A DNA stretch of 64,000 nt from Akkermansiaceae bacterium (GTDB lineage: Bacteria; Verrucomicrobiota; Verrucomicrobiia; Verrucomicrobiales; Akkermansiaceae): NCBI GenBank assembly GCA_018402445.1, contig JAGYIT010000006.1, forward strand, positions 62,001 to 126,000, in the 5' to 3' direction. Each line of letters begins with the position of its first letter. The stretch's first letter is position 1. The notes under the pieces were generated by a model that saw only the letters and a list, made by a program, of their open reading frames with translations, was not told the DNA's origin and searched no databases. A program made the position numbers and the translations under genes. Positions 23,201-30,680 of the stretch are shown here, one piece after another.

Positions 23201-25312
23201 TCACCACTCATACCTCACCCCGCACACCGCGCCGAAGCCGGACTCGTTCTGGCCGGAGCCGTGGTTGCGGTGATCCTCATCGGTGATGTTCTCGAGGGCG
23301 GCGGTGAGGTGGAGGTTTTCGGTGGCCTGCCAGCCAGCGCGTAGTGAGGTGACGATGTATCCTGGGGTGCCGCCGGTGGGGATGCGCTGGTTGTCGGCCG
23401 CTTGATCGGCGGCGGTGATGCGGTCTTCCTTGGCGGCGGCCAGCACTCGACCCTCGACCCAGAATTTTTCCGACTCCGATGTCCAGCGAAGGGCGAGTGA
23501 TCCGGTGAGGGGCAGCTGGCGAGTGATGGGGCGCTCGGTAGTAGGGCCGCCGATGAACGTGGGCGTTTCGTTCCTTCCCTCCTGCCATGAGGCGAAACCG
23601 GTCAACATCCATTGCGGCTCGAAGCGCCACGCGCCCTCCAGTTCGATGCCGTAGATGTAGCCGTCGCCGCCATTGGTGGTAATGGATGCGGCACCGGGCG
23701 CCGGGCTGACACGGACGCCGGTGATCACGTCAGAGATGTCGGTATAAAAAACGGCGGTCTGGAGGGAGAAATTTTCCGAAGAGTGGCGCAGGCCGAGTTC
23801 GTAGGTGAGGAATTCCTCCGGGTTGACGTTGGTGGAGCCAAGCGCTGTGGTTCCTGCTAGGGAGGTGAGATTTCCAGAAAGGTCGTCGAGATTGGGCGCG
23901 CGGAAAGCTTGGGAAACGCCGCCGAAGAGGCTCCATGCTTCATCGATACGATAGAGCCCGCGGACAGAGCCCACCACGGAATCCCAGCTTTGAGACTCAT
24001 CGGCGCGCGGGGTGCCGGTGTTGTCGGTGAAACGCCCTAGTTCGGCGCGGGCGTAGGTGTAACGGAGGCCAGCAGAGACATCGAGTCGCTCGTTGGGAGT
24101 CCACTGGTAATTGCTGAAAACGCCTAAAAGATCATAGCTCGAGTCGTCGGCAATCGGTAGGCTTTCTTGGAAATTGGTGCCGGCGGGGTTGTTTCTGGAT
24201 CCGGATGAATTCACATCGTCGTGGTAATAGTCGAAGCCATAAACTAGACGGCCGGGGCCGATTTCCGATTCGAGGGTTAGATCGAAACCGAGAGTTCGGA
24301 CATCGATATGGGAACGACGGATGGAACTTCCTCCGGCGGGTAGGCGATTTTGGAACTCGGAGTCGGCGATGTCCTGATAGGAAAGGGTGGCGCTCCAGTT
24401 TTTGATCGGCGCGTCGGCACGGTCATCAGAACCGGTATAGCGGAGGTAGGTGAGCGAGCGTTCCTGATCATAGTCATTCGCGTTCCATGTGCCCGGCGCG
24501 GCGAAGTGGCCACCATGGTTCCAGCCGGGGTTGTTCAAGGTGCGGTGCCAGCGTGAAATATTGCCTTGATTCACGTATTGATGGGCAAGGGTGAGAGTCG
24601 AGTCCGGTGTGACCGCATAATCGAAGCGGAAATCAAGATCCTCCTCCGGGTAGCCGGTTCCGCGCATCAGGCCGACGGCTGAATCCTCAATATCGCCGAA
24701 TTCCTTGAGCGAGAGGCCGAGCCAGACTCCGAATTTCCCGCCGACACCGGCTTCGGTTTCGAGTCGTCCTACGTGACTACCTTGGCCATTGCTACGGTAT
24801 TCGTAGTAGGCAGATCCGTTGTGGTAGACTTGGCCATCGGGTCGGGTGCGGAAGTCGGAGGATTTCGTGAAAGCGTTCACGGTGCCGCCGATCGCGTCGG
24901 ATCCGTAGAGTACGGAACCTTGGCTGCGGACGAGCTCGATGCGGTCGATGGAAAGGGCGTCGATCGTGTTCCAATACTGCACCGGACCGCTGCGGAAGGT
25001 GGAATTGTTAATGCGGACCCCATCGACCATGAGGAGGTTCTGGCGACCGGTAAAGCCGCGGATGAAGGGGGAACCATGGCCGTGCGCGGTTTTCTGAACG
25101 AGGACGCCGGGGGTGTATTGGAGTGCGTCAGGAAGGGTGCGGCGGGTGTTGTCCTCAAGGTGATTGGAGTCCAGAAGGCTCAGCGAATAAGGAACGTCCT
25201 GCGCCCCGAGGCTACTGCGGGTGGCGGTGACGACAAGGGGTTCGAGGAAGTTCTGGGCGCAAAGTGGTGTGGAAACCGCGAACAGGGCGATGGGGAGTTT
25301 GAGCTTGTTCAT
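23201..25312 (-). CDS. TonB-dependent outer-membrane receptor
   Basis: A 703-residue receptor for energised uptake across the outer membrane. It has a signal peptide (MNKLKLPIALFAVSTPLCAQ), a TonB-box-like LVVTATRS, a plug domain (residues about 35-150: LPDALQYTPGVLVQKTAHGHGSPFIRGF, LMVDGVRINNSTFRSG, RIELVRSQGSVLYGSDAIGGTVN) and a 22-strand barrel, ending in FGAVCGVRYEW with a terminal aromatic residue. The HGHGSPFIRGF plug loop and overall form resemble haem/copper/cobalamin-type receptors, but the ligand is not certain. No TonB/ExbBD or ABC transporter is adjacent, and no obvious riboswitch was seen in the short upstream region. Confidence 0.92.
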   Translation of the reverse strand: MNKLKLPIALFAVSTPLCAQNFLEPLVVTATRSSLGAQDVPYSLSLLDSNHLEDNTRRTLPDALQYTPGVLVQKTAHGHGSPFIRGFTGRQNLLMVDGVRINNSTFRSGPVQYWNTIDALSIDRIELVRSQGSVLYGSDAIGGTVNAFTKSSDFRTRPDGQVYHNGSAYYEYRSNGQGSHVGRLETEAGVGGKFGVWLGLSLKEFGDIEDSAVGLMRGTGYPEEDLDFRFDYAVTPDSTLTLAHQYVNQGNISRWHRTLNNPGWNHGGHFAAPGTWNANDYDQERSLTYLRYTGSDDRADAPIKNWSATLSYQDIADSEFQNRLPAGGSSIRRSHIDVRTLGFDLTLESEIGPGRLVYGFDYYHDDVNSSGSRNNPAGTNFQESLPIADDSSYDLLGVFSNYQWTPNERLDVSAGLRYTYARAELGRFTDNTGTPRADESQSWDSVVGSVRGLYRIDEAWSLFGGVSQAFRAPNLDDLSGNLTSLAGTTALGSTNVNPEEFLTYELGLRHSSENFSLQTAVFYTDISDVITGVRVSPAPGAASITTNGGDGYIYGIELEGAWRFEPQWMLTGFASWQEGRNETPTFIGGPTTERPITRQLPLTGSLALRWTSESEKFWVEGRVLAAAKEDRITAADQAADNQRIPTGGTPGYIVTSLRAGWQATENLHLTAALENITDEDHRNHGSGQNESGFGAVCGVRYEW

Positions 25313-25404
25313 ACGCGACTCATTCCTACGTCGTTACTATTGCTCGACCAAGGAACATGTAGGGTTAAATTTCAGCAGCGCGTCGCGCAAGCGTTAGCCA
25401 AGTA

Positions 25405-25758
25405 GTGAACGACGCCCTGCGGAGGGAACTGTGCGCACCGTCGAGCGGTGCGAGCCATATCCGCATTATCACCCAACCGAACTTCCCCAATGGTCCGACT
25501 CCTCTCCCGCAGGCGCTAACGGTCATCGACGCTCTCGTATCGCCTGGTGGCTGTCAATGGGTGCACCCCGCTTCACGACATTGGAGCCTCGTAGCCGATC
25601 TGTGCCGTGAGACCCGCACAGCAGGCAAAGCCGTGTCGGACGCCTCCCAGGCCGCGACCGCGATCGAACACGGATGCACATGGGTGAGCCGCGACACTGA
25701 TTTCGGGCGATTCACGCCGCACGGCTTGCGCTGGGAGCGCTGGGAGGAAAACGACTGA
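25405..25758 (+). pseudogene. VapC-type PIN toxin, N-terminally truncated
   Basis: About 117 codons. From residue 20 on, the sequence matches the C-terminal half of a PIN-domain toxin: IRIITQPNFPNGPTPLPQALTVIDALV, VHPASRHWSLVADLC, GKAVSDASQAATAIEHGCTWVSRDTDF, with a GLRW ending. The expected N-terminal DxN catalytic segment and preceding antitoxin are absent; the first 20 residues (MNDALRRELCAPSSGASH) look partly derived from junk sequence. Probably inactive. Another PIN remnant follows at 26151. Confidence 0.65.
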
Positions 25759-25893
25759 AGGGCTGGGTTGTGGAAGAGTATTATTTTGTTCCCGTTCAGG
25801 AGGAATATTATCTACTGAATCACACCCATGCGCTCGTGGAACCCATCCATCCCCATGGTTGACTCCTGCCATTCCCGACTTACCGTAGATTTC

Positions 25894-26154
25894 ATGTCAG
25901 AAACGCTTTCCATCAAGGTCTCGTCGGCTGAGAAGACGCGGCTCAAGGTGGTCGCTTCCGCAAGGAAAGTCCCCGTCTCTGACCTGATCCGGGAAGGCCT
26001 GCGCAAGGTGCTTTCGGAGACAGGGGACTCAGGACAGCTTTCCTACTACGCACTCTTCGCGAAGGATCTCGAAAGTCTCCGGGCCCGGGTTGGAAGCGGA
26101 ATTTCCGACCTCTCCTCCAACAAAACTCACATGAGAAGCTTCGGGGAATCATGA
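25894..26154 (+). CDS. Ribbon-helix-helix antitoxin (CopG/MetJ-like)
   Basis: An 86-residue protein beginning MSETLSIKVSSAEKTRLKVV, typical of a ribbon-helix-helix DNA-binding antitoxin, with an RHH core to about residue 45 and a toxin-binding C-terminal tail. It overlaps its former toxin by the ATGA at 26151-26154. That toxin is internally deleted, so the antitoxin is now probably an orphan that may still bind its own promoter. An upstream in-frame ATG at 25828 would add a non-conserved 22-residue lead. Confidence 0.75.
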   Translation: MSETLSIKVSSAEKTRLKVVASARKVPVSDLIREGLRKVLSETGDSGQLSYYALFAKDLESLRARVGSGISDLSSNKTHMRSFGES

Positions 26155-26261
26155 TCTCAGTGATCGTTGACACCGGCCCGATCGTGGCGCTGTTGGATGG
26201 TTCCGATTTCAAAAGCTACCGCCTCAACAATCCCCGTGTTCTGACCGTGCTCGCGCCCTAG
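26151..26261 (+). pseudogene. PIN-domain toxin with large internal deletion
   Basis: Encodes 36 residues: the start MISVIVDTGPIVALLD is the canonical N-terminus of a PIN nuclease with its first catalytic Asp. The end DFKSYRLNNPRVLTVLAP is the canonical C-terminus of the same family. The roughly 90-100 residues that should lie between are missing in frame, so this is the scar of an internal deletion. Translationally coupled to the RHH antitoxin by ATGA. Confidence 0.7.
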
Positions 26262-26301
26262 TCATGAAACATCATCCCGCCCTCGCCACAACACTCGCCC
26301 C

Positions 26302-26727
26302 ATGACCAAGCCCGCCTTTGAAATCCAGCGCCCCGTCGAATTCTACGAAACCGACATGGCGGGCATCGTCCATTTCTCCAACTTTTTCCGCTACATGGAG
26401 ACCTGCGAGCACGCCTTCGTCCGCAGCCTCGACCACGAACTCCACGGCCTGGTCGACGGACTCGAAACCGGCTGGCCGCGCGTCAACGCCACCTGCGATT
26501 ACCGCTCTCCCGCCCGCTTCGGAGACCTGTTGACCATCCGCCTGTTTATCGCGGAAGTCCGCAACCGCTCCGTCCGCTATCGCTTCGAAATCACCCGAGG
26601 CGAAACGCTCATTGCCGAAGGCTCCATCTCCGCCGCCCACGTGGCCATCACCCCCGAAGGCATCAAGGCCGTCCCGCTCCCGCCTACACTCGCCCAGAAA
26701 CTCTCCGCACTGATCACCGATCACTGA
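26302..26727 (+). CDS. Acyl-CoA thioesterase, 4HBT (YbgC/FadM) family
   Basis: A 141-residue hotdog-fold thioesterase. The N-terminal YETDMAGIVHFSNFFRYMETCEHAF carries the catalytic-Asp motif of the 4-hydroxybenzoyl-CoA thioesterase type (consensus DxDxxGxVxxxxYxxxxExA), and the segment FGDLLTIRLFIAEVRNRSVRYRFEI is the following strand pair. The substrate is a short or medium acyl-CoA, not specified by sequence. The last codons (ITDH, stop) are encoded by a 'gatcaccgatcac' repeat string that runs on into the intergenic space before the EamA-like gene. Confidence 0.85.
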   Translation: MTKPAFEIQRPVEFYETDMAGIVHFSNFFRYMETCEHAFVRSLDHELHGLVDGLETGWPRVNATCDYRSPARFGDLLTIRLFIAEVRNRSVRYRFEITRGETLIAEGSISAAHVAITPEGIKAVPLPPTLAQKLSALITDH

Positions 26728-26745
26728 TCACCGATCACTTGGCAC
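26711..26745 (+). repeat. 'gatcaccgatcac' string before a start codon
   Basis: tgatcaccgatcactgatca followed by ccgatcacttggcactcc spans the end of the thioesterase gene and reaches nearly to the next ATG. Related strings lie at 28541-28580 and 58278-58332, in each case immediately upstream of a coding sequence. Confidence 0.6.
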
Positions 26746-26754
26746 TCCTTCCCC

Positions 26755-27291
26755 ATGAAAAATATGAACTGGTTCTATCTCGCACTCGTCACCGTCGCCT
26801 GTTGGGGACTCTACGGCATCTACCTCCACAAAGGATCGATGGCGATGGGAGATCCCCAGCTCGGGCGCTACAAGGCCTTCCTCTTCGTCGGCATCGCCTA
26901 CTTCCTCACCGCTGTCCTCGCCCCGCTGGTTCTCCTGATGGCCAAGGGAGCGAATTGGTCGATGCCGCCAAAAGGCATGTGGCTCTCGCTCTTCGCCGGC
27001 ATCCTCGGCGCGATCGGAGCGTTTTTCGTGCTCCTTGCCATGGCCTCGGGATCGAAGTCCGGCATGAACCCGAACGTCGTCGCCGTCTTGGTGATGTCCA
27101 CCATCTTCGCCGGAGCACCGATCGTGAACGCGATCATCGCCACCATCATGCACCCTCCGAAGGCAGGCTTCGCCTCGATTCGTTGGGAGTTCATCCTAGG
27201 TATCGTCCTCGCAGCCTTCGGCGGTTTCCTTGTCACCAAGTTCAAGCCCACCGATGCTCCGCCGCCGCCGAAGATCACTGAGAAGCGCTAA
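26755..27291 (+). CDS. Small EamA-like membrane protein
   Basis: A 178-residue integral membrane protein with about five hydrophobic segments: FYLALVTVACWGLYGIYLH, FLFVGIAYFLTAVLAPLVLLM, GMWLSLFAGILGAIGAFFVLLA, a short VVAVLVMSTIFAGAPIVNAI and FILGIVLAAFGGFLV. This resembles half of an EamA/DMT-family transporter, suggesting dimer formation or a single-EamA variant. The tail is proline/lysine-rich. The substrate is unknown. It follows the thioesterase gene on the same strand with only the repeat string between them. Confidence 0.7.
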   Translation: MKNMNWFYLALVTVACWGLYGIYLHKGSMAMGDPQLGRYKAFLFVGIAYFLTAVLAPLVLLMAKGANWSMPPKGMWLSLFAGILGAIGAFFVLLAMASGSKSGMNPNVVAVLVMSTIFAGAPIVNAIIATIMHPPKAGFASIRWEFILGIVLAAFGGFLVTKFKPTDAPPPPKITEKR

Positions 27292-27321
27292 CAGATAGGT
27301 CTTATGGGACTTATGCGACCT

Positions 27322-28531
27322 ATGTCTTCTTCCCTCCAGAAACTCAACGACCTGATCGCACGCCATCCTCCCGGCGAACCGTTTCTACGCCGAAAAACTC
27401 GGTGCGCCTGGAACATTCACCAGCCTCTCCGATTTCACGGAGCGAGTCCCTTTCACCACCAAGGACGAACTCGCCGCCGACCGCGACCGGCACCCGCCCT
27501 ACGGCACCACCCACACCTTCCCGCTTCCCGGCTATCATCGCTTCCATCAAACCAGCGGCACCGCGGCAAGCCCCTCATCTGGCTCGACGATCCCGGCAAC
27601 TGGACATGGATCCTCGACAACTGGGAATGGGTCTGGCGCGGCGCTGGCGTGAAAGCCGGCGACATCGCATTTTTCCCGTTCTCGTTCGGTCCCTTCCTCG
27701 GCTTCTGGGCGGGCTTCGAAGCGGCGACGCGCATGGGCGTCCGCGCCGTCCCCGGTGGCGGGCTTTCCTCGGAAGACCGGCTGCAACTGCTGCGGCACAG
27801 CGAATCGACCATCCTCTGCTGCACACCCACTTACGCCCTGCGCCTTGCCGAGGTGGGCGAGAAAATGAAGCTCCCCGTCTCCTCGCTGGGCATCAGTAAA
27901 ATCATCGTCTGCGGCGAACCCGGAGGCAGCCTCTCCGAAATCCGCCAGCGCATCGAAACCGCATGGCAGGCCCGCGTTTACGACCACCATGGCATGACCG
28001 AGATCGGCCCGGTTTCCGTCAGCTCGGCATCCGATCCCGACCTACTCCTGCTACGGCATGAGTCGTACTTCTGCGAGGTGATCGACCCCACCACCGGCTC
28101 CCACACCCCGTTCGGGGAAACCGGCGAACTCGTCCTCACCACCCTCGGCCGCTACGGCTCGCCCCTGCTCCGCTACCGCACTGGCGACCTCGTCATGCCC
28201 GTCGCCCACGGGGACCATTTCGCCCTTCGCGGCGGCGTCCTCAGCCGCACCGACGACATGGTCGTCATTCGTGGCATCAACATCCACCCGAGCTCCATCG
28301 ATGCCATCGTCCGCTCGTTTCCCGACATCGCCGAGTATCAGGTGGAAATCGACCAGCGCCCGGCCCTTGCCGAAATCAACCTGACGCATCGAGGCCACTG
28401 AAGAAACCGCCATCGCGCTCGCCCAAAAACTCCGCTCCACCTTCACCCTCCGCATCCCCGTCACCGCCGCCGTCCCCGGCACCCTCCCCACTTTCGAAGT
28501 CAAAGCCAGACGCTGGAATATCCTCCGCTAA
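27322..28531 (+). pseudogene. AMP-dependent acyl-CoA ligase (PaaK-like), with three frame changes
   Basis: Translating across frames gives a phenylacetate-CoA-ligase-like adenylate-forming protein. MSSSLQKLNDLIARHPPGEP in frame 1 is followed in frame 2 by FYAEKLGAPGTFTSLSDFTE (from 27383). The coding then returns to frame 1 near 27560 at GKPLIWLDDPGNW, with the joint recreating the TSGTxGKP ATP-binding motif, and switches again near 28386 to IEATEETAIALAQKLRS...WNILR. DHHGMTEIGPV and YRTGDLV are intact. The three changes are an extra T in TTT (27382-27384), a lost base near 27560 and an extra C near 28387. Either a decaying gene or clustered sequencing errors; the fusion of clear family motifs makes the identity secure. 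Confidence 0.75.
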
Positions 28532-28540
28532 ATCTTTCTT

Positions 28541-28580
28541 CCACCGATCACCGATCACTGCTCACTCGGCACTCCTCAAA
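28541..28580 (+). repeat. 'gatcaccgatcac' string before the ABC ATPase
   Basis: accgatcaccgatcactgct followed by cactcggcactcct ends immediately upstream of the ATG at 28584. Same word family as 26711-26745. Confidence 0.6.
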
Positions 28581-28583
28581 ACC

Positions 28584-29252
28584 ATGATCAACGTCCGCCA
28601 ACTCTCCAAAACCTACGAAACCCCGGGCGAAGACATCCGCGTTCTCGACCACCTCGACCTCACTCTCGCCGCCGGGGAAACCGCCGCCATCATCGGCCCT
28701 TCCGGTTGCGGGAAATCCACGCTTCTCAATCTCCTCGGCGCCCTCGATCGCCCGACCTCCGGCACCATCACCATCGGCGATCAGGACATTTCCACCTTCA
28801 CCGAGGAACAGGCCGCCGCTTTCCGCAACCACTCGCTCGGTTTCATTTTCCAACAACAGCACCTCCTCCCGCAGCTCAACGTCCTCGAAAACGTCCTCGT
28901 CCCCCGCCTCGCCGGCGATTGGCAGGAACCCGCCGCCGATACGGAAAAGCGCGCCCTCCAACTCCTCGAAAACGTCGGTCTCTCCGACCGCATCAATCAC
29001 CTGCCCTGGCAGCTCTCCGGCGGCGAAAAACTCCGCACCGCCGTCGCCCGCGCCCTCATCAACCGCCCCAAACTCATCCTCGCAGACGAGCCCACCGGCT
29101 CCCTCGACCCCGCCTCCACCGACACCATCGCCGATCTCCTACTCACCCTCAACCGCGACCACGGCGTCACCCTCATCGTCGTCACCCACAACGCCGCCCT
29201 GGCGCAGCGCATGGGAAAAACCTTCGAGCTGAGAAACGGGAAGCTTTTTTGA
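28584..29252 (+). CDS. ABC transporter ATP-binding protein (LolD/MacB-like)
   Basis: A 222-residue ATPase: Walker A GPSGCGKSTLLNLLG (about 38-52), Q-loop FIFQQQHLLPQLN, signature LSGGEKLRTAVARAL and Walker B LILADEPTGSLD, plus switch-His VTHN. The length and the LLGALDRPTSG context match the LolD/MacB family that drives lipoprotein release or macrolide-type extrusion. The probable cognate membrane protein is the FtsX-like permease at 30681-33899, now 1.4 kb away because two TA modules lie between them on the same strand. Confidence 0.9.
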   Translation: MINVRQLSKTYETPGEDIRVLDHLDLTLAAGETAAIIGPSGCGKSTLLNLLGALDRPTSGTITIGDQDISTFTEEQAAAFRNHSLGFIFQQQHLLPQLNVLENVLVPRLAGDWQEPAADTEKRALQLLENVGLSDRINHLPWQLSGGEKLRTAVARALINRPKLILADEPTGSLDPASTDTIADLLLTLNRDHGVTLIVVTHNAALAQRMGKTFELRNGKLF

Positions 29253-29292
29253 TCCCTCAAAATCTCCCGCGCACCATCGCCTCGCTGACCGT

Positions 29293-29305
29293 AGAGCGTC
29301 GCTCT
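29293..29305 (+). repeat. Short palindrome of the gagcg...cgctc type
   Basis: AGAGCG-t-CGCTCT between the ABC ATPase and the DUF433 gene; similar hairpins occur in the permease gene at 32718-32758. Confidence 0.4.
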
Positions 29306-29359
29306 TCGGTCGCCGAGTTTCGGTTTGCTCACATACGGTTCCGGGCTTACTTTCCCAGC

Positions 29360-29602
29360 ATGTCCGGTGAGAAACTGCTTGAGCGAATTACCATCACCCC
29401 GGGAATCTGCCACGGCAAGCCATGCGTCCGCGGCCTCCGTTATCCCGTCGAGTTCCTGCTCGAACTCCTGAGCGGCGAGTCCACCGAAGCCGACATCCTG
29501 CGCGACTACCCCGATCTCGAAGCCGCCGACCTTAAGGCCGTGCAGGCGTATGCCGCGCGGCTCGTCCGCATCAAACGCTTCGAGCCGCTGCCCGCCGCAT
29601 GA
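29360..29602 (+). CDS. DUF433-family antitoxin
   Basis: An 80-residue protein, MSGEKLLERITITPGICHGK with CVRGLRYPVEFLLELLSGES, matching DUF433: the motif pattern ITxxPxxxxGKPxxRGxRxPVxxxLxxLxxG and a winged-helix-like C-terminus. DUF433 proteins pair with DUF5615 PIN-like toxins. Its stop overlaps the next start as ATGA (29599-29602), indicating translational coupling. Together the two genes form a TA module inserted between an ABC ATPase and its likely permease. Confidence 0.85.
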   Translation: MSGEKLLERITITPGICHGKPCVRGLRYPVEFLLELLSGESTEADILRDYPDLEAADLKAVQAYAARLVRIKRFEPLPAA

Positions 29603-29952
29603 AATTCATCGTCGATGCGCAGCTCCCCCGTTTGCTTGCCATCCGGCTGCGCGAACTCGGGCACGAGGCCACGCACACCCTCGATCTTGACGCGGGCAAC
29701 CGCACGCAGGATGACACCATCGCCGATCTCGCCGAGAGCATTGATGCGGTTGTCGTCACCAAAGACCGGGATTTCCTCGACACCCATCTCCTCCACGGCA
29801 AGCCGCCGCTCCTGCTCATGGTCGCCACGGGAAACATTTCCAACCATCGGCTCCTCTGCCTGTTCGAAACACACATCTCCTTGATCGCCCAGTTCTTCGA
29901 GCAAACAACCTGGGTCGAACTCAACAGGGAAGGCATCATCCTCCACGGATAA
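29599..29952 (+). CDS. DUF5615-family PIN-like toxin
   Basis: A 117-residue protein with the PIN-like N-terminus MKFIVDAQLPRLLAIRLRELGHEATH and the second acidic cluster VVTKDRDFLDTHLL, typical of DUF5615 putative ribonuclease toxins. All acidic positions expected of the family appear present, and the gene is full length, so this module looks intact, unlike the PIN remnants at 21.7-26.3 kb. Coupled to the DUF433 antitoxin by ATGA. Confidence 0.85.
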   Translation: MKFIVDAQLPRLLAIRLRELGHEATHTLDLDAGNRTQDDTIADLAESIDAVVVTKDRDFLDTHLLHGKPPLLLMVATGNISNHRLLCLFETHISLIAQFFEQTTWVELNREGIILHG

Positions 29953-30034
29953 GCCAATAGCGCAGCGCTCCGGGAAAATGACAGAAGGACAATTTCATCT
30001 TTAAATCTGATTCTATTCATGTTTTGCTGCGCCT

Positions 30035-30316
30035 ATGCCACTTGATCTTCGAATTAACGAGATTCATCCCATTTCCGATTTCGTCCGTAATGCCAGCGCG
30101 CATACCGCCCGAATTCGCCGAACCAATCGGGCGGAAATTCTCACCCAGCATGGCCGCCCAAGCCTCGCGGTGATGCCGGCCGAGGAATACGAACGCTTGT
30201 CCGCCGCCGCCGAATATCTCGATAGCATCGAGGCGATTCGGATCGGCCTCGAGGCTGCGGAGGCGGGACGGTCAAAACCTTTGTCCGAAGCGGCTCTCGG
30301 GTGGGAAGCGCTCTGA
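30035..30316 (+). CDS. Phd/YefM-type antitoxin
   Basis: A 93-residue antitoxin. The N-terminal region NEIHPISDFVRNASAHTARI with TNRAEILTQHGRPSLAVMPAEEYERL is the Phd/YefM DNA-binding fold, in which RPSLAVMPAEEYE corresponds to the usual GxPxAVLvsxexYe. The C-terminal segment, which would wrap the toxin, is acidic/alpha-helical. The toxin gene starts 6 bp downstream. Second TA module in the gap between ABC ATPase and permease. Confidence 0.85.
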   Translation: MPLDLRINEIHPISDFVRNASAHTARIRRTNRAEILTQHGRPSLAVMPAEEYERLSAAAEYLDSIEAIRIGLEAAEAGRSKPLSEAALGWEAL

Positions 30317-30322
30317 CCGATC

Positions 30323-30646
30323 ATGCTCCACCGGGTAATCATCACCGATCCTGCGGACGGGAATTTCCGCGACCATTTCCAATGGATCCGGGAACGCTCC
30401 CCCCAAGGCGCGGAAGCGTGGCGCATCCGCATCATCAACGCCATCAAATCACTTGAAATCGCACCGGAACGACATGCACTTGCAAGGGAATCCGCCGCCT
30501 TCCCTGTCGAGATCCACTGTCTGCTTTCAGGAAAGAACCGCTCCGTATTCCGTATCCTCTACCAGATCAAAGGCGACGAGGTGCGGGTGCTCGCCATACG
30601 CCGACCTTCACAGGATCTCATGGAGCCGGAAGATCATTCAGAATGA
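30323..30646 (+). CDS. RelE/ParE-family toxin
   Basis: A 107-residue protein with ITDPADGNFRDHFQWIRER near the N-terminus, a central EIAPERHALARESAAFPVEI and a C-terminal RILYQIKGDEVRVLAIRRPSQDL, the R-x-(I/V)-(L/F)-Y ... V-x-(I/V)-L-x-I-R strand pair characteristic of RelE/ParE toxins. Whether it targets mRNA or gyrase cannot be read directly. It is 6 bp after the Phd/YefM-type antitoxin and 34 bp before the ABC permease start; 'tgacccctgacccctgaccc' repeats fill part of that gap. Confidence 0.85.
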   Translation: MLHRVIITDPADGNFRDHFQWIRERSPQGAEAWRIRIINAIKSLEIAPERHALARESAAFPVEIHCLLSGKNRSVFRILYQIKGDEVRVLAIRRPSQDLMEPEDHSE

Positions 30647-30680
30647 TTTTTTATGACCCCTGACCCCTGACCCCTGCTTC

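Noticed and set aside
25313-25404. Cobalamin or other riboswitch upstream of the TonB receptor
   Set aside because: Only about 90 bp are available and no B12-box-like conserved core was seen.
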